Shown piece after piece: positions 32,674 through 33,557 of a stretch of 33,557 nt of DNA. How positions within the stretch are numbered: the stretch's first letter is position 1; each line of letters begins with the position of its first letter. Location: the NCBI GenBank assembly GCA_948602995.1, contig CAPEBR010000045.1, positions 1 through 33,557 of the forward strand, written 5' to 3'. Source of the stretch: an uncultured Dorea sp. GTDB taxonomy: Bacteria > Bacillota > Clostridia > Lachnospirales > Lachnospiraceae. The notes below the pieces were generated by a model, which was given only the letters and a program-made list of their open reading frames with translations, was not told where the DNA came from and searched no databases. The position numbers were made by a program, and so were the translations under genes.

Positions 32674-32845
32674 ACAAAAATGCTTAGTAAATTCAGTGTT
32701 TATGCGGGTTTGCGGGCTTTGGAAAGGTCTTTTGATAACAAATTGATAACAGTCGTTTGAGTGCGATTATTTTTACTGTCAAGTGGTTTGTTGGTGGGAG
32801 AATGATTTGCAAGAGGTTTGGACGGCTGTAATAAATCCATATTAT
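32674..32845. other. Probable mobile-element end downstream of guaA
   Basis: No gene. Two copies of TTGATAACA (32732-32740 and 32743-32751) lie in tandem with an 11-bp period about 60-80 bp after the guaA stop codon, resembling arm-type binding sites at the ends of integrative elements. The known use of the guaA 3' end as an attachment site, and an unrelated gene set beyond it, support an element junction. No integrase or second att site is in the window. Confidence 0.4.
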
Positions 32846-32891
32846 AACGCCCTTAGCTGTGGTTAGGAACTCATGGCTAAGGGCGTTTTTT
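32846..32891 (+). terminator. Intrinsic terminator between guaA and the PPOX gene
   Basis: Perfect 12-bp stem AACGCCCTTAGC/GCTAAGGGCGTT (32846-32857/32876-32887) with an 18-nt loop, running into a T-tract. Positioned between convergent genes; on the plus strand it would end transcripts from guaA, or from within the presumed element. Confidence 0.75.
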
Positions 32892-32896
32892 GTCGC

Positions 32897-33268
32897 TTAC
32901 GAATAAAATTCGCTGTTTACGATTTCAACTTGAAAGAGGCTATAATGGGGAGCATCTGCCGAAGAAAAGTGTTTTGTTAATACAGGACATTCCTCTAACA
33001 TCCTTTGCTTGATGGTTGGGTCAACACATTCGGTTGCTATGCCGCTTACCCTTACCCAGTCCCGTGTACCGTTTTTCAGTGCGACTATCTGAATTTTGTT
33101 ATGTTTGGCAAGCTGTTTATACACTGATTTTGTGTCTGAGGTAGAAATGTATAGGTTGTTATTGTATTCCATAATTGCGCCAAACGGTCTGCCTGCTGGA
33201 AAATCATTATTAAAGGTTAATACGAAAAATGTACCACATTCTTTTATGAAGTTGTATATTTGGCTCAT
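32897..33268 (-). CDS. Pyridoxamine 5'-phosphate oxidase-like FMN-binding protein (NimA-like)
   Basis: 123 aa. I place the start at the ATG 33268, seven nt after GGAGG (33280-33276); the ATG at 33274 is only one nt from it. Small split-barrel flavin-binding fold: IYNFIKECGTFFVLTFNNDF, PAGRPFGAIMEYNNNLYIST, then VYKQLAKHNKIQIVALKN and WVRVSGIATE. Proteins of this group are cytoplasmic FMN or F420 dependent reductases of unknown substrate, including nitroimidazole reductases. It lies 18 nt downstream of the partial gene on the same strand, so both are probably one transcript. Confidence 0.88.
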   Translation of the reverse strand: MSQIYNFIKECGTFFVLTFNNDFPAGRPFGAIMEYNNNLYISTSDTKSVYKQLAKHNKIQIVALKNGTRDWVRVSGIATECVDPTIKQRMLEECPVLTKHFSSADAPHYSLFQVEIVNSEFYS

Positions 33269-33285
33269 TTGCATACCTCCATGTA

Positions 33286-33557
33286 TTAATCTTTTAACTG
33301 GTGTTTGAACGCTTCGCCTAAGGCATTGCTCAATTCCTTAGAGGGGACTTTCGCCCAATGCTGCGTGGTGTCAAACTTCGGGTAATTGTACCGCCACTGG
33401 TCGTAATCTTCTCTGCTGATTTCCTCATCAGAGAGCTTGTCTGCTTGTTCTTTCCAAGCAGAGAGCATTTTCAGCAGTTCGGCGGCATCCTTGCTTTTAT
33501 CTTTGTTGACCTTTAAGCAGACTTCACCGTCTGTTTCGCTGACGGTAAGACCGTAAA
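33286..33557 (-). CDS. C-terminal part of an unrecognised protein, cut by the window edge
   Basis: The minus-strand frame is open from the window edge to TAA at 33286; 89 residues are visible, beginning YGLTVSETDGEVCLKVNKD. It is charged and helical (AAELLKMLSAWKEQADKL), with the distinctive REDYDQWRYNYPKFDT and the end SNALGEAFKHQLKD. The Met at 33468 is internal, not a start. The look is that of proteins carried on conjugative or mobilisable elements of gut Firmicutes, but I cannot name the family. It is transcribed into the PPOX gene. Confidence 0.6.
   Translation of the reverse strand, partial: YGLTVSETDGEVCLKVNKDKSKDAAELLKMLSAWKEQADKLSDEEISREDYDQWRYNYPKFDTTQHWAKVPSKELSNALGEAFKHQLKD

Overview
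The window looks like chromosome from a gut Firmicute of the Lachnospiraceae type (Blautia, Dorea or Ruminococcus gnavus-like). The basis is the clostridial gene style: AGGAGG ribosome binding sites, LytTR/GHKL two-component systems, the araA-kinase-araD arrangement, FMN-binding PPOX and YczE/YitT proteins, and multicopy AAA-ATPase/PD-(D/E)XK proteins. The first ~9 kb and the HipA-like region (about 13.5-14.6 kb) read as AT-rich accessory DNA. The arabinose genes and the 3' metabolic part are less AT-rich. I saw no transposase, tRNA, rRNA or CRISPR array.

Layout. (1) 1-2524: the 3' part of a subtilisin-like S8 peptidase, possibly the protease half of an ATPase/protease pair, then an unknown 186-aa gene. 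(2) 2651-7829: a compact class II lanthipeptide operon made of a LytTR response regulator, a GHKL sensor kinase, a 49-aa precursor peptide too short for ordinary gene calling, a long-range terminator-like hairpin, and a LanM synthetase. No transporter, leader protease or immunity gene follows. (3) 8092-12917: an unknown 334-aa gene, an AAA ATPase/PD-(D/E)XK gene broken by a frameshift, and an intact relative on the other strand. (4) 13396-14623: two hairpins in front of a HipA-like kinase and an overlapping small partner gene. (5) 14630-16319: a coding remnant and a decayed APC permease/TrkA_C pseudogene. (6) 16461-21621: the L-arabinose catabolic locus, with an AraC-type regulator divergent from araA, an FGGY ribulokinase and araD. 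(7) 21671-25754: MBL hydrolase, HTH protein, atypical Ser/Thr kinase (frameshifted), XRE regulator and a small unknown gene. (8) 25860-30711: a membrane-anchored helical protein, a MITE-like element, a ClC exchanger with TrkA_C, a YczE/YitT membrane protein and a MATE exporter. (9) 31126-end: guaA, then a probable mobile-element junction with direct repeats, a PPOX flavoprotein and the end of an unknown gene.

How genes work together. In the ara locus, AraA isomerises L-arabinose to L-ribulose, the FGGY kinase phosphorylates it and AraD epimerises it to D-xylulose 5-phosphate. In the lan operon the two-component system lies directly upstream of its presumed output peptide, which suggests peptide-controlled expression. 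This is inferred from gene order only.

The most unusual features are the minimal lan operon with its GG-less precursor, a dispersed multi-hairpin repeat family (9.1, 13.0, 23.0 and 30.8-31.0 kb) with base-pair-preserving changes between copies, two perfect ~40-bp palindromes differing by one compensatory pair, and a HipA-like kinase paired with a small downstream gene but no HipB.
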